From positions 1 through 12,162 of the forward strand of contig JAODMS010000044.1 of assembly GCA_025464925.1 (NCBI GenBank): a DNA stretch of 12,162 bases, read 5' to 3'. The notes beneath the pieces were generated by a model. It saw only the letters and a list, made by a program, of their open reading frames with translations, made no database searches and had not been told where the DNA came from. The stretch comes from Arthrobacter sp. (GTDB lineage Bacteria > Actinomycetota > Actinomycetes > Actinomycetales > Micrococcaceae). Within the stretch, counting starts at the first letter, position 1; the number at the start of each line of letters is the position of its first letter. This document shows positions 1-6,302 of this stretch, in pieces. A program made the translations under genes and the position numbers.

Positions 1-17
1 CTCGCTAGAGTTGTTCC

Positions 18-1217
18 GTGCGTAACTACACTACTGAAGCTGAGCCCACCACTCTGGTGGGGCCGTGGCTGGAGCCCCTCCTGCCGGAGCTGATCGCGTT
101 CCGCCGGGACCTGCATGCGCACCCCGAACTGTCCTTCAAGGAGTTCCGCACCACCGACAGGATCGCGCAGCAGCTGGAGGCTGCCGGCCTCAAGCCGCGC
201 CGCCTCAAGGGCACCGGCCTGACGGTGGACGTCGGTGACGGCCCCGTCGCCACAGCCCTCCGCGGCGATATCGACGCCCTTCCCATCATCGAGGAAACCG
301 GCCTCGAGTTCGCCTCGAAGAACCACGGCGTCACGCACGCCTGCGGACACGACGTCCACACCGCCACCATGCTGGGCATCGCCCTGGTCCTGCACCGCAT
401 GCACCAGGAGTCGCCCCTGGGGGGCTCCGTCCGGATCATCTTCCAGCCGGCCGAGGAGACCATGCCCGGCGGCGCGCACGCCTGCATCGAGCAAGGCGTC
501 CTGGAAGGCGTGCCCCGCATCCTGGCCCTGCACTGCGACCCGCGGATCGAAGTGGGCAAGATCGGCACCCGGATCGGTGCCATCACCTCGGCCTCGGACA
601 CCATCAAGATCGAGCTGAGCGGACGCGGCGGGCACACCTCGCGCCCGCACCTGACCGAAGACCTTGTCTTTGCCCTGGCCCAGATCGCTGTCAACGTGCC
701 GGCGGTGCTGTCCCGCCGCGTGGACGTCCGCAGCGGCGTCTCCGTCGTCTGGGGCCAGATCTCCGCCGGCGCCGCTCCGAACGCCATCCCGGGGAACGGC
801 TACATGGCCGGCACCATGCGGTGCCTGGACCGCGACGCCTGGCACAGCGCCGGCAAGCTGCTGGACGAAGTCGTGCAGCAGGTCGCGGCGCCCTACGGCG
901 TCGATGTCCACCTGGAACACACCCGTGGCGTGCCGCCCGTGGTGAACTCCGAACACGAAACAGCGCTGATCGAGGCCGCGGCCCGCGCGGAAATCGGCGA
1001 GAGCGCCGTCGTCCTGACACCGCAGTCCATGGGCGGCGAAGACTTTGCCTGGTTCCTCGCGGAAGTCCCCGGCGCCATGATGCGCCTGGGCACCAAGACT
1101 CCCGGCGGCGAGGAGTACGACCTCCACCGCGGCGACTACATCCTGGACGAGCGGTCCCTCGGCCTCGGCATCCAGGTCCTCACGGCAGCGGCCCTGCGGA
1201 CGATCCGCGACCTGTAA
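18..1217 (+). CDS. M20-family metallo-amidohydrolase (M20D-type N-acyl-amino-acid/hippurate hydrolase-like)
   Basis: Predicted cytoplasmic metal-dependent hydrolase of 399 residues that would cleave an amide bond, releasing an amino acid or amine from an N-acyl or conjugated substrate. Visible M20 features in order: the N-terminal RRDLHAHPELS segment (about residues 29-39), RGDIDALP (82-89), the metal-binding HACGHDVH block (His107, Cys109, His111, Asp112, His114), QPAEE with Glu146 and Glu147, His172 in LHCDP, a central lid/dimerisation region, and GGEDF (339-343). Length is normal for M20D enzymes (about 380-440). GTG at 18 is the most upstream start possible, because an in-frame TAG lies at 6-8. 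The only Shine-Dalgarno-like sequence is a weak AGAG at 7-10, and GTG at 57 is an alternative start. The family hydrolyses N-acetyl-amino acids, hippurate, diaminopimelate derivatives or auxin conjugates; the exact substrate is unknown. No strong terminator follows, and a separate promoter candidate precedes the next gene. Confidence 0.92.
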   Translation: MRNYTTEAEPTTLVGPWLEPLLPELIAFRRDLHAHPELSFKEFRTTDRIAQQLEAAGLKPRRLKGTGLTVDVGDGPVATALRGDIDALPIIEETGLEFASKNHGVTHACGHDVHTATMLGIALVLHRMHQESPLGGSVRIIFQPAEETMPGGAHACIEQGVLEGVPRILALHCDPRIEVGKIGTRIGAITSASDTIKIELSGRGGHTSRPHLTEDLVFALAQIAVNVPAVLSRRVDVRSGVSVVWGQISAGAAPNAIPGNGYMAGTMRCLDRDAWHSAGKLLDEVVQQVAAPYGVDVHLEHTRGVPPVVNSEHETALIEAAARAEIGESAVVLTPQSMGGEDFAWFLAEVPGAMMRLGTKTPGGEEYDLHRGDYILDERSLGLGIQVLTAAALRTIRDL

Positions 1218-1294
1218 AACCCAACTGGAGGTGGTGCCGGAATGGAACTCCGGAACGCTCCCGCACCTGCTTAGCCCTGGACATGCTTGGCACC

Positions 1295-1323
1295 TTGACC
1301 GGCGCCGCGGGCCGATTTACCAT
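1295..1323 (+). promoter_or_regulatory. Putative sigma70-type promoter for the MFS-SDR-reductase genes
   Basis: TTGACC at 1295-1300 (5 of 6 matches to TTGACA) is separated by 17 bases from TACCAT at 1318-1323 (TAnnnT form, 4 of 6 matches to TATAAT). Transcription would begin near 1330 and leave a leader of about 120 bases before the GTG start at 1449. The spacer holds an 8-base palindrome, CGGCGCCG (1300-1307). This is the best consensus promoter I can see in the window, but it is found by eye only. Confidence 0.5.
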
Positions 1324-1330
1324 CTTCGCA

Positions 1331-1393
1331 GGCACCGGATGTCCCGATCGGACGGAGAGGCACCGACCGGATACCGGACGCCCCACCATCCGG
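1331..1393 (+). repeat. Repeat-rich leader of the MFS gene (ACCGGA(T/C) copies and palindrome)
   Basis: Just downstream of the candidate promoter the leader carries GGCACCG twice (1331-1337 and 1359-1365). ACCGGA(T/C) occurs three times (1334-1340, 1366-1372, 1373-1379), and ATCCGG, its inverse, lies at 1388-1393. A perfect palindrome CCGATCGG sits at 1344-1351. CCGGAT (1367-1372) can pair with ATCCGG (1388-1393) to form a 6-bp stem. These could be operator half-sites or leader structure. In GC-rich DNA some of this is expected by chance. Confidence 0.3.
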
Positions 1394-1436
1394 GCCGGGC
1401 GCCAAGCAGTTGGCACCCGACGAGGCCTTAATTTCT

Positions 1437-1443
1437 AAGGGGG
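1437..1443 (+). promoter_or_regulatory. Ribosome binding site that sets the MFS start
   Basis: AAGGGGG ends five bases before GTG at 1449. The reading frame is open back to a TTG at 1410, but that codon has no Shine-Dalgarno match, so GTG 1449 is preferred. Confidence 0.6.
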
Positions 1444-1448
1444 CTGTC

Positions 1449-2828
1449 GTGGCCGCTTCTCATCCAAGTGCGGGTGATCTCGGGGAGCTGGGAAACCGCA
1501 CCCTGCGCAAAGTCCGCCGGCGGTTGATGCCGCTGTTGGTGCTGCTGTACTTCATCGCTTACCTGGACCGGAACAACGTCGGCTTCGCCAAACTGACCAT
1601 GAGCGAGGACATCGGTCTCAGCGCCGCAGAATATGGCCTGGGCGCCGGCATCTTCTTCCTGGGCTACGCCCTCCTGGAAATTCCCAGCAACGCCGGCATG
1701 TACAAATTCGGCGCCCGCAAATGGATTGCCCGGATCCTCATCAGCTGGGGCATCTTTGCCACGGCGATGGCCTGGGTCAGCAATGAAACCACGTTCTACA
1801 TCGTCCGGTTCCTGCTGGGTGCCGCCGAGGCCGGCTTCTTCCCGGCAATCCTGTTCTACCTCACGCTCTGGTTCCCCGCCGCGCAGCGCGTTACCGCGCT
1901 GGGGATCTTCATCCTGGCCCAGCCCATCTCCAATGCCCTCGGTGCTCCCGTGTCCGGTCTGCTCCTCCAGATGGACGGCATCGCGGGCCTGCAGGGCTGG
2001 CAGTGGCTTTACATCATCGAGGGCCTCCCGGCCATCCTGCTGGGAGTCCTGGCGCCTCTGCTGCTGACGGACCGCCCCAGCCATGCACACTGGCTGGGGG
2101 AGGACGAGCGGGGGTGGCTGACGAAGGTCATGGACGATGAGCTGGCACATAAGAAGAGGGAAGCCCCGCACCACTTCCTGGCCGGCCTGAAGGACAAGCG
2201 GACCATCGCCTACGCCGCCCTGTATTTCGGACTGGTCTGCGGCATCTACGGATTGGGGCTCTGGATGCCGACCATCGTGGCGGCCCTGGGAGATTTCACC
2301 CCCACCGAAGTGGGCTTCATTGTCTTCATTCCCTACGCCATAGCGACAGTCTTCGTGTACTACTGGAGCCGTCGCTCGGACCGCACGGGCAACCGCGTGT
2401 TCCACGCCAGCACCAGCATGGGACTGGCTGCAATTGGCCTCCTGGGCGCCGCGTTCCTGCTGCCGGTCAACGCCGTGCTGTCGCTGGTGGCCCTGACGCT
2501 GGCGGCCATGGGCATCTACTCCGCGATCGCTCCCTTCCTGGCCATGCCATCCACAGCCCTGGTTGGTGCTGCTGCCGCTGCTGGCCTGGCGATGGTCAAT
2601 TCACTCGGCAACCTCGGCGGCTTCGTCGCACCATACGCCGTTGGACTGATCAACGAGGCGACCGGCACGAACCAGGCCGGAGTGCTGTTCCTGGCCGGCT
2701 GCCTGGCGGTGACTGGTGTGGCAACGTACCTGTACGCCCATAACCGTCCGGAAGGCCACGTCCGGCCAGGTACGCCTGCCGCCGTCGGGGAAGAGGCGGT
2801 TGCAGCCGACGAATTCGACATCACCTAG
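1449..2828 (+). CDS. MFS transporter, anion:cation symporter (ACS) family, probable organic-acid importer
   Basis: A 459-residue integral inner-membrane secondary transporter, probably a proton- or cation-coupled importer of an organic anion. The ACS subfamily (tartrate, phthalate, hexuronate, 4-hydroxyphenylacetate transporters) is recognisable from the first helix YLDRNNVGFAKL (Asp40-Arg41), the following GIFFLGYALLEIPSN, RKWIARILISWGIFATAM, and the hallmark GAAEAGFFPAILFYLTLWFP helix. Two six-helix halves are separated by a hydrophilic loop (about residues 215-245), giving about 12 membrane segments. A short acidic Glu/Ala/Asp tail follows the last helix. The start is GTG 1449 with AAGGGGG; a longer form from TTG 1410 would add 13 residues. 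The SDR gene follows 31 bases later, consistent with one transcript. ACS carriers are usually encoded beside the enzymes that degrade their cargo, so the two downstream reductases probably act on the imported compound. Its identity is not evident. Confidence 0.9.
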   Translation: MAASHPSAGDLGELGNRTLRKVRRRLMPLLVLLYFIAYLDRNNVGFAKLTMSEDIGLSAAEYGLGAGIFFLGYALLEIPSNAGMYKFGARKWIARILISWGIFATAMAWVSNETTFYIVRFLLGAAEAGFFPAILFYLTLWFPAAQRVTALGIFILAQPISNALGAPVSGLLLQMDGIAGLQGWQWLYIIEGLPAILLGVLAPLLLTDRPSHAHWLGEDERGWLTKVMDDELAHKKREAPHHFLAGLKDKRTIAYAALYFGLVCGIYGLGLWMPTIVAALGDFTPTEVGFIVFIPYAIATVFVYYWSRRSDRTGNRVFHASTSMGLAAIGLLGAAFLLPVNAVLSLVALTLAAMGIYSAIAPFLAMPSTALVGAAAAAGLAMVNSLGNLGGFVAPYAVGLINEATGTNQAGVLFLAGCLAVTGVATYLYAHNRPEGHVRPGTPAAVGEEAVAADEFDIT

Positions 2829-2846
2829 CACAGCAGCCGCACTCAC

Positions 2847-2853
2847 GGAGGGA
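2847..2853 (+). promoter_or_regulatory. Ribosome binding site that sets the SDR start
   Basis: GGAGGGA lies six bases before GTG 2860. The frame is open far upstream into the MFS gene, but this site and the position of the Rossmann glycine motif make GTG 2860 the clear choice. Confidence 0.7.
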
Positions 2854-2859
2854 ACGACA

Positions 2860-3633
2860 GTGGCGGACATCCAGAGATTTCCCGCAGAACGCACGGCGGT
2901 ACTGACCGGGGCCGGGTCTCCCCGGGGCATCGGCCGGGCAACGGCTGACCGCCTGGCGCAAGAGGGCTGGGCCGTGGCCATCCTGGACATCGACGGCGAC
3001 GCCGCCACTGCTGCCGCTGGGGACATCGCCACCCGCGGCGTTAAGACCCTGGGCCTCGCCGCCGACGTCTCCGATCCCGCCTCCGTCAACGCGGCGCTCG
3101 AGGAAGTGGAGAGGTCGATGCCTCCGATCCTCGGGCTCGTGAACCTGGCAGGCATCAGTTCGCCCACCGCATTCATGGACGAGACGGTGGAAGGCTGGGA
3201 CCGTGTCTTCGCCATCAATATGCGCGGCACGTTCCTGGTCACGCAGCGGGTGCTGAAGGGAATGGTCGAACGGAAGATCGGCCGGATCGTCAGCCTTTCC
3301 TCGATCTCGGCCCAGCGCGGCGGAGGCACCTTCTCCAAGGTGGCCTACAGCGCTTCGAAGGCCGGGATCCTCGGATTCACCCGGGCCTTGGCCCGCGAAA
3401 TGGGGCCGCACAACATCACGGTCAACGCGGTGGCGCCGGGCCCGATCGACACCGATATCATGGGCGGAACCTTAACCGAGGAACGCAAAGCGCAAATGTC
3501 CGAAGGCATCATGGTGGGCCGGGTGGGCACCCGTGAGGAGGTGGCAGCGCTGATCTGCTTCCTGATGAGCGAAGATGCCGGCTTCATCACGGCTGCCACC
3601 CTCGACATCAACGGCGGGCTGCAGATTTCCTGA
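2860..3633 (+). CDS. SDR-family NAD(P)-dependent oxidoreductase (FabG-like classical SDR)
   Basis: A 257-residue cytoplasmic short-chain dehydrogenase, normal in size for the classical SDR class, interconverting a hydroxyl and a carbonyl group. The Rossmann fold is intact: cofactor motif TGAGSPRGIG (residues 16-25), NLAG at 95-98 (Leu replacing the second Asn of the usual NNAG), and the catalytic tetrad Asn120, Ser150, Tyr163 and Lys167, with Tyr and Lys in YSASK. An Asp at the end of beta-2 (LDID, Asp43) favours NAD(H) over NADP(H) by the usual family rule. The C-terminus DINGGLQIS is typical of FabG-like dehydrogenases. The start is GTG 2860, preceded by GGAGGGA. It lies 31 bases after the MFS gene and 97 bases before the reductase, so it is probably in an operon with both. 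Fatty-acid synthesis is unlikely because no fab genes are near; a catabolic dehydrogenase is the better guess. Substrate unknown. Confidence 0.9.
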   Translation: MADIQRFPAERTAVLTGAGSPRGIGRATADRLAQEGWAVAILDIDGDAATAAAGDIATRGVKTLGLAADVSDPASVNAALEEVERSMPPILGLVNLAGISSPTAFMDETVEGWDRVFAINMRGTFLVTQRVLKGMVERKIGRIVSLSSISAQRGGGTFSKVAYSASKAGILGFTRALAREMGPHNITVNAVAPGPIDTDIMGGTLTEERKAQMSEGIMVGRVGTREEVAALICFLMSEDAGFITAATLDINGGLQIS

Positions 3634-3635
3634 CA

Positions 3636-3651
3636 CCTCCCGTAGGGGAGG
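3636..3651 (+). other. Small stem-loop directly after the SDR gene
   Basis: CCTCCC (3636-3641) and GGGAGG (3646-3651) form a 6-bp GC stem with a GTAG loop, two bases after the SDR stop. No T-run follows, so it is a poor intrinsic terminator. It may protect the 3' end or partly attenuate transcription into the reductase gene. A second weak pair, GGGCA/TGCCC, lies at 3667-3689. Confidence 0.3.
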
Positions 3652-3730
3652 CTCCAGGCGCTCCTTGGGCACTGCACTGACCAATGCCCGGCACCACCAC
3701 AGCCGGCAACAAGATCCTGGGGGTCGCCGC

Positions 3731-4786
3731 ATGAGCGATAACACCGCAACAACTTCAGCAAGCAGCAAGCTCCCCACCTGGACGCGCGAGATCCAGCTCG
3801 CATCCCGGCCGGACGGCCGCCCGGTGCCGGAGAACTTCCGGCTCGCGGAATCCAGGCTGCCCGAACTCCAGGACGGCCAGGTGCTGGTCCGCAACCTCTA
3901 CATCTCGGTGGATCCCTACATGCGCGGCCGCATGGATGACGCCAGGTCCTACGTCCCGCCGTTTGCGCTGGATGCAGCACTCGACGGCGGTGCAGTCGGC
4001 GAGGTCATCGCGTCCCGTGCGGAAGGGCGAAAGGTCGGTGACGCCGTCGTGCACCGGCTCGGCTGGCGCGAGTATGCGGTGGTGGACGCGGCGGCCACCA
4101 CCCTGGCGCGCACCGACGTTGCCCCGGCGTCCGCCTTCCTGGGCGCCCTGGGCATGACAGGCCTGACCGCCTATGCGGGCCTGCTCAAGGTTGCCGAGTT
4201 CAAGGCCGGCGACGCCGTCTTCGTCTCCGGGGCGGCCGGCGCCGTCGGCTCCCTGGTGGGGCAGATCGCCAAAGCCAAGGGCGCCTCCCGGGTAATCGGC
4301 AGCGCCGGAACGCCGGAGAAGGTCGCGCGGCTGCTCGAGCTCGGCTTCGACGCGGCGTTCAACTACCATGATGGCCCGGTACGCGAACTGCTTGAGCAGG
4401 CCGCGCGGGTTGACGATGGCAACAAGGGCATCGACGTCTACTTCGACAACGTCGGCGGCGAGCACCTGGAGGCAGCGCTCTCGGTGCTGAACGTGGGCGG
4501 GCGCGTGGCCCTGTGCGGGGCCATTTCCCAGTACAACGCGACCAATGCCCCGGCCGCGCCGCGCAACCTCGCCGTCGCCATCGGCAAGCAGCTGACCCTC
4601 CGCGGTTTCCTCGTCGGCGGGCAGCAGCAGTACGCCGAAGAGTTCGCCGAGCAGATGTCGGCGTGGCTGGCTGACGGCACTGTCCGCTACGACGAGACGG
4701 TGGTGGAGGGGCTCGAGAATGCGCCCCAGGCCTTCATCGACCTGCTGGACGGGGCCAACACGGGCAAGATGCTGGTCCGCATCTAG
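3731..4786 (+). CDS. NADP-dependent oxidoreductase, CurA/PTGR-like (zinc-independent MDR superfamily)
   Basis: A 351-residue cytoplasmic reductase of the leukotriene B4 dehydrogenase / prostaglandin reductase group (COG2130 type), close in length to E. coli CurA. Family enzymes use NADPH to reduce the alpha,beta double bond of enones and enals. Signatures: the N-terminal LASRPDGRPVPENFRL, RNLYISVDPYMRGRM (Tyr57, Asp61, Pro62, Tyr63, Met64, Arg65), a short MTGLTAY helix, the nucleotide-binding GAAGAVGS motif (167-174), and YFDNVGG (237-243). The zinc-binding residues of classical alcohol dehydrogenases are absent, as expected for this group. ATG 3731 has a moderate GGGGG site (3719-3723) seven bases upstream. 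The gene is 97 bases after the SDR and probably co-transcribed with it. Overlapping hairpins follow the stop. The family assignment is firm; the natural substrate is not known, so I give no symbol. Confidence 0.92.
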   Translation: MSDNTATTSASSKLPTWTREIQLASRPDGRPVPENFRLAESRLPELQDGQVLVRNLYISVDPYMRGRMDDARSYVPPFALDAALDGGAVGEVIASRAEGRKVGDAVVHRLGWREYAVVDAAATTLARTDVAPASAFLGALGMTGLTAYAGLLKVAEFKAGDAVFVSGAAGAVGSLVGQIAKAKGASRVIGSAGTPEKVARLLELGFDAAFNYHDGPVRELLEQAARVDDGNKGIDVYFDNVGGEHLEAALSVLNVGGRVALCGAISQYNATNAPAAPRNLAVAIGKQLTLRGFLVGGQQQYAEEFAEQMSAWLADGTVRYDETVVEGLENAPQAFIDLLDGANTGKMLVRI

Positions 4787-4796
4787 TACTGGAACG

Positions 4797-4825
4797 GGTA
4801 TGCCAATCGTGGCTACCGCTCGGTA
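4797..4825 (+). terminator. Overlapping hairpins after the reductase gene, possible terminator
   Basis: Ten bases after the stop, GGTA-T-GCCA (4797-4805, one bulged T) pairs with TGGCTACC (4810-4817) around an ATCG loop. The same TACC (4814-4817) can instead pair with GGTA (4822-4825) around a GCTC loop, so the two stems exclude each other. The sequence after them (AACAAATTCTC) lacks a T-run. It therefore resembles the U-poor hairpin terminators reported in actinobacteria more than a classical intrinsic one. Confidence 0.4.
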
Positions 4826-4864
4826 ACAAATTCTCAACAATCTGGGGAATCGCGGGGGAGTGTG

Positions 4865-4894
4865 TTATCCGGACGTGTCGTGGGCCACTAAAGT
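4865..4894 (+). promoter_or_regulatory. Tentative promoter of the nucleoside-transport operon
   Basis: TAAAGT at 4889-4894 fits the actinobacterial TAnnnT -10 pattern. A weak -35-like TTATCC (4865-4870; 3 of 6 matches) lies 18 bases upstream, and an A/T-rich patch (about 4822-4843) lies further up. A start near 4901 would give a leader of about 125 bases before TTG 5026. TTGCAT at 4898-4903 also resembles a -35 but has no -10 at a workable distance. Confidence 0.33.
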
Positions 4895-4901
4895 TATTTG
4901 C

Positions 4902-4957
4902 ATCAGTGCGCCTCGGCGCAGCGCTGCGAATTTATCAGTGACAACAGAGTTTCAGTG
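4902..4957 (+). repeat. Leader repeats: three (A/T)TCAGTG heptamers and a GC palindrome
   Basis: ATCAGTG occurs at 4902-4908 and 4934-4940, and TTCAGTG at 4951-4957 (start-to-start 32 and 17 bases). Between the first two sit the inverted repeat TGCGCC-TC-GGCGCA (4907-4920) and an overlapping perfect palindrome CAGCGCTG (4919-4926). The cluster lies just downstream of the tentative promoter, where an operator or leader structure would be expected. No regulator gene is present in the window to pair with it. Confidence 0.3.
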
Positions 4958-5016
4958 GAACACCCGAAACCAACACTCATTGTGCTTCCTGTCGTAGCGC
5001 CTATCGCTTTCTTCCT

Positions 5017-5021
5017 GGAGG
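5017..5021 (+). promoter_or_regulatory. Ribosome binding site supporting a TTG start
   Basis: GGAGG is followed by only four A residues and then TTG 5026. The spacing is short but the match is strong. The next in-frame ATG (5065) would cut away the basic N-region of the signal peptide, so TTG 5026 is the likely start. Confidence 0.6.
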
Positions 5022-5025
5022 AAAA

Positions 5026-6135
5026 TTGAAGAACTCACTGCCTGCAACCCTCAAGCGCGGCTCCATGGCCGGAGTCGCCACCGTGGGTGCGGCCGCTCTC
5101 CTGCTGACCGGTTGCGGGGCTGCCCCGGAGGCGGGCAGCAGCGCCACTCAGACGGCCAGCAACTACACGGGCTGCATCGTCTCTGACTCCGGCGGGTTCG
5201 ACGACCAGTCGTTCAACCAGTCCTCCTACGAAGGCCTCAAGAAAGCCGAGAAGGACATGGGCATCAAGGTCAACCAGGTTGAGTCCAAGACCAACAACGA
5301 CTTCGAGCCCAACCTTCGCGCCATGGTCACGGCCGGTTGCAACCTGACCGTCACGGTCGGCTTCCTGCTCGGTGATGCCACCAAGGCCCAGGCCGAGGCG
5401 AACCCGGACAAGCACTTCGCCATCGTCGACTACATGTACGACGCCCCGGTCAGCAACGTCAAGCCGGTCATCTATGACACGGCCCAGGCCGCCTTCCTCG
5501 CAGGCTACCTCGCCGCCGGCACCACCAAGACCGGAACGGTCGCCACCTTCGGCGGCATCAAGATCCCCACGGTCACCATCTTCATGGACGGCTACGCCGA
5601 CGGCGTGAAGTACTACAACGAGCAGAAGGGCAAGGACGTCAAGGTTCTTGGCTGGGACAAGGCCAAGCAGGACGGCTCCTTCACCGGCGACTTCGAAAAG
5701 CAGGACAAGGGCAAGCAGTTCACCCAGAACTTCCTGGACCAGGGCGCCGACATCGTCATGCCCGTCGCCGGACCGGTCGGCAAGGGTGCCGGCGCGGCCC
5801 TGCAGGAAGCCAAGGCGGCCGGCAGGGACGTCAAGCTCATCTGGGTTGACTCCGACGGCTTCCTCACGGCACCGGATTACAAGGACATCATGCTCTCCTC
5901 CGTCATGAAGCAGATGGGTGAGGCCGTGGAGACCGTCGTGAAGGAAGACAAGGACGGCAAGTTCACCAACACGCCGTACATCGGCACCCTCGCGAACGCC
6001 GGCGTGCAGCTGGCTCCGTTCCACGAGCTGGACTCCCAGGTTCCCGCTGAGCTGAAGTCCGAACTGGACCAGATCAAGAAGGACATCGCCGACGGCAAGC
6101 TGAAGGTGGAATCCGCGGCAAGCCCGAAGGCCTAA
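5026..6135 (+). CDS. BMP/PnrA-family nucleoside-binding lipoprotein of an ABC importer
   Basis: A 369-residue extracytoplasmic, lipid-anchored substrate-binding protein. The N-terminus has a basic start (MKNSLPATLKRG), a hydrophobic core and the lipobox LLTGC, predicting cleavage before and lipidation of Cys30. An Ala/Ser-rich linker follows. The mature domain has BMP/PnrA signatures: SDSGGFDDQSFNQS (53-66), FLAGYLAAG in the middle, GADIVMPVAGPVGKGAGAA, and WVDSDG (273-278), which includes acidic residues of the kind that hold the ribose in this family. Characterised members (Treponema PnrA, Streptococcus and Bacillus Nup-type proteins) bind purine and/or pyrimidine nucleosides. The neighbours cdd and deoA favour pyrimidine nucleosides here. 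Codon use is strongly biased (nearly all AAG, GAC, AAC, TTC), suggesting high expression. The start is TTG with GGAGG. A long hairpin terminator follows the stop, separating this gene from the ATPase and membrane genes. Confidence 0.93.
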   Translation: MKNSLPATLKRGSMAGVATVGAAALLLTGCGAAPEAGSSATQTASNYTGCIVSDSGGFDDQSFNQSSYEGLKKAEKDMGIKVNQVESKTNNDFEPNLRAMVTAGCNLTVTVGFLLGDATKAQAEANPDKHFAIVDYMYDAPVSNVKPVIYDTAQAAFLAGYLAAGTTKTGTVATFGGIKIPTVTIFMDGYADGVKYYNEQKGKDVKVLGWDKAKQDGSFTGDFEKQDKGKQFTQNFLDQGADIVMPVAGPVGKGAGAALQEAKAAGRDVKLIWVDSDGFLTAPDYKDIMLSSVMKQMGEAVETVVKEDKDGKFTNTPYIGTLANAGVQLAPFHELDSQVPAELKSELDQIKKDIADGKLKVESAASPKA

Positions 6136-6147
6136 CGTCCTTCGCTC

Positions 6148-6193
6148 AGCGCCACGGCCCGTACGGTCACCACCGCACGGGCCGTGGCGCTTT
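6148..6193 (+). terminator. Strong hairpin terminator/attenuator after the binding-protein gene
   Basis: AGCGCCACGGCCCGT (6148-6162) pairs perfectly over 15 bp with ACGGGCCGTGGCGCT (6177-6191). Inside the loop CGGT (6164-6167) also pairs with ACCG (6172-6175). A short TTT (6191-6193) follows. It begins 13 bases after the stop codon. The U-tract is brief, so partial read-through into the ATPase gene is likely. On the opposite strand no T-run follows the stem, so it appears to act on + transcripts. Confidence 0.75.
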
Positions 6194-6233
6194 CCGGTGA
6201 GCGGGCTCCGTCCGGCGTCAGGTGCGCAGGCAC

Positions 6234-6239
6234 TAGGCT
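6234..6239 (+). promoter_or_regulatory. Possible -10 element for the ATPase-permease-cdd-deoA genes
   Basis: TAGGCT (TAnnnT form) lies downstream of the terminator and about 65 bases before the ATPase start. No recognisable -35 is seen around 6211-6216. Further down, GCCCGG (6261-6266) and CCGGGC (6276-6281) form a 6-bp stem just before the weak translation start. Internal initiation would let the distal genes be expressed independently of the binding protein. Confidence 0.3.
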
Positions 6240-6302
6240 GGTGCTGCAGCCCCATTTCCAGCCCGGGCATCGGCGCCGGGCCCTTCCAGATTGGTCAGAG
6301 TT

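Noticed and set aside
1231..1431. A possible 66-codon gene between the amidohydrolase and the MFS gene
   Set aside because: It has a Shine-Dalgarno-like sequence, but the protein is His/Arg/Pro-rich without a motif, and the stretch contains the promoter-like and repeat elements expected of non-coding DNA.
4842..4862. A G-quadruplex in the G-rich stretch before the nucleoside operon
   Set aside because: Only two G-runs (GGGG and GGGGG) are present; four are needed for an intramolecular quadruplex.
4787..5025. A riboswitch in the leader of the nucleoside operon
   Set aside because: I could not match the conserved core of a purine, pyrimidine-related or other known riboswitch class. Only short stems and repeats are visible.
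5035..6270. A 411-codon open frame on the minus strand opposite the binding-protein gene
   Set aside because: The strongly biased G/C third positions of the real gene leave few stops on the other strand. The translation is Val/Leu/Gly/Asp-rich with no recognisable domain, and it runs through the terminator hairpin.
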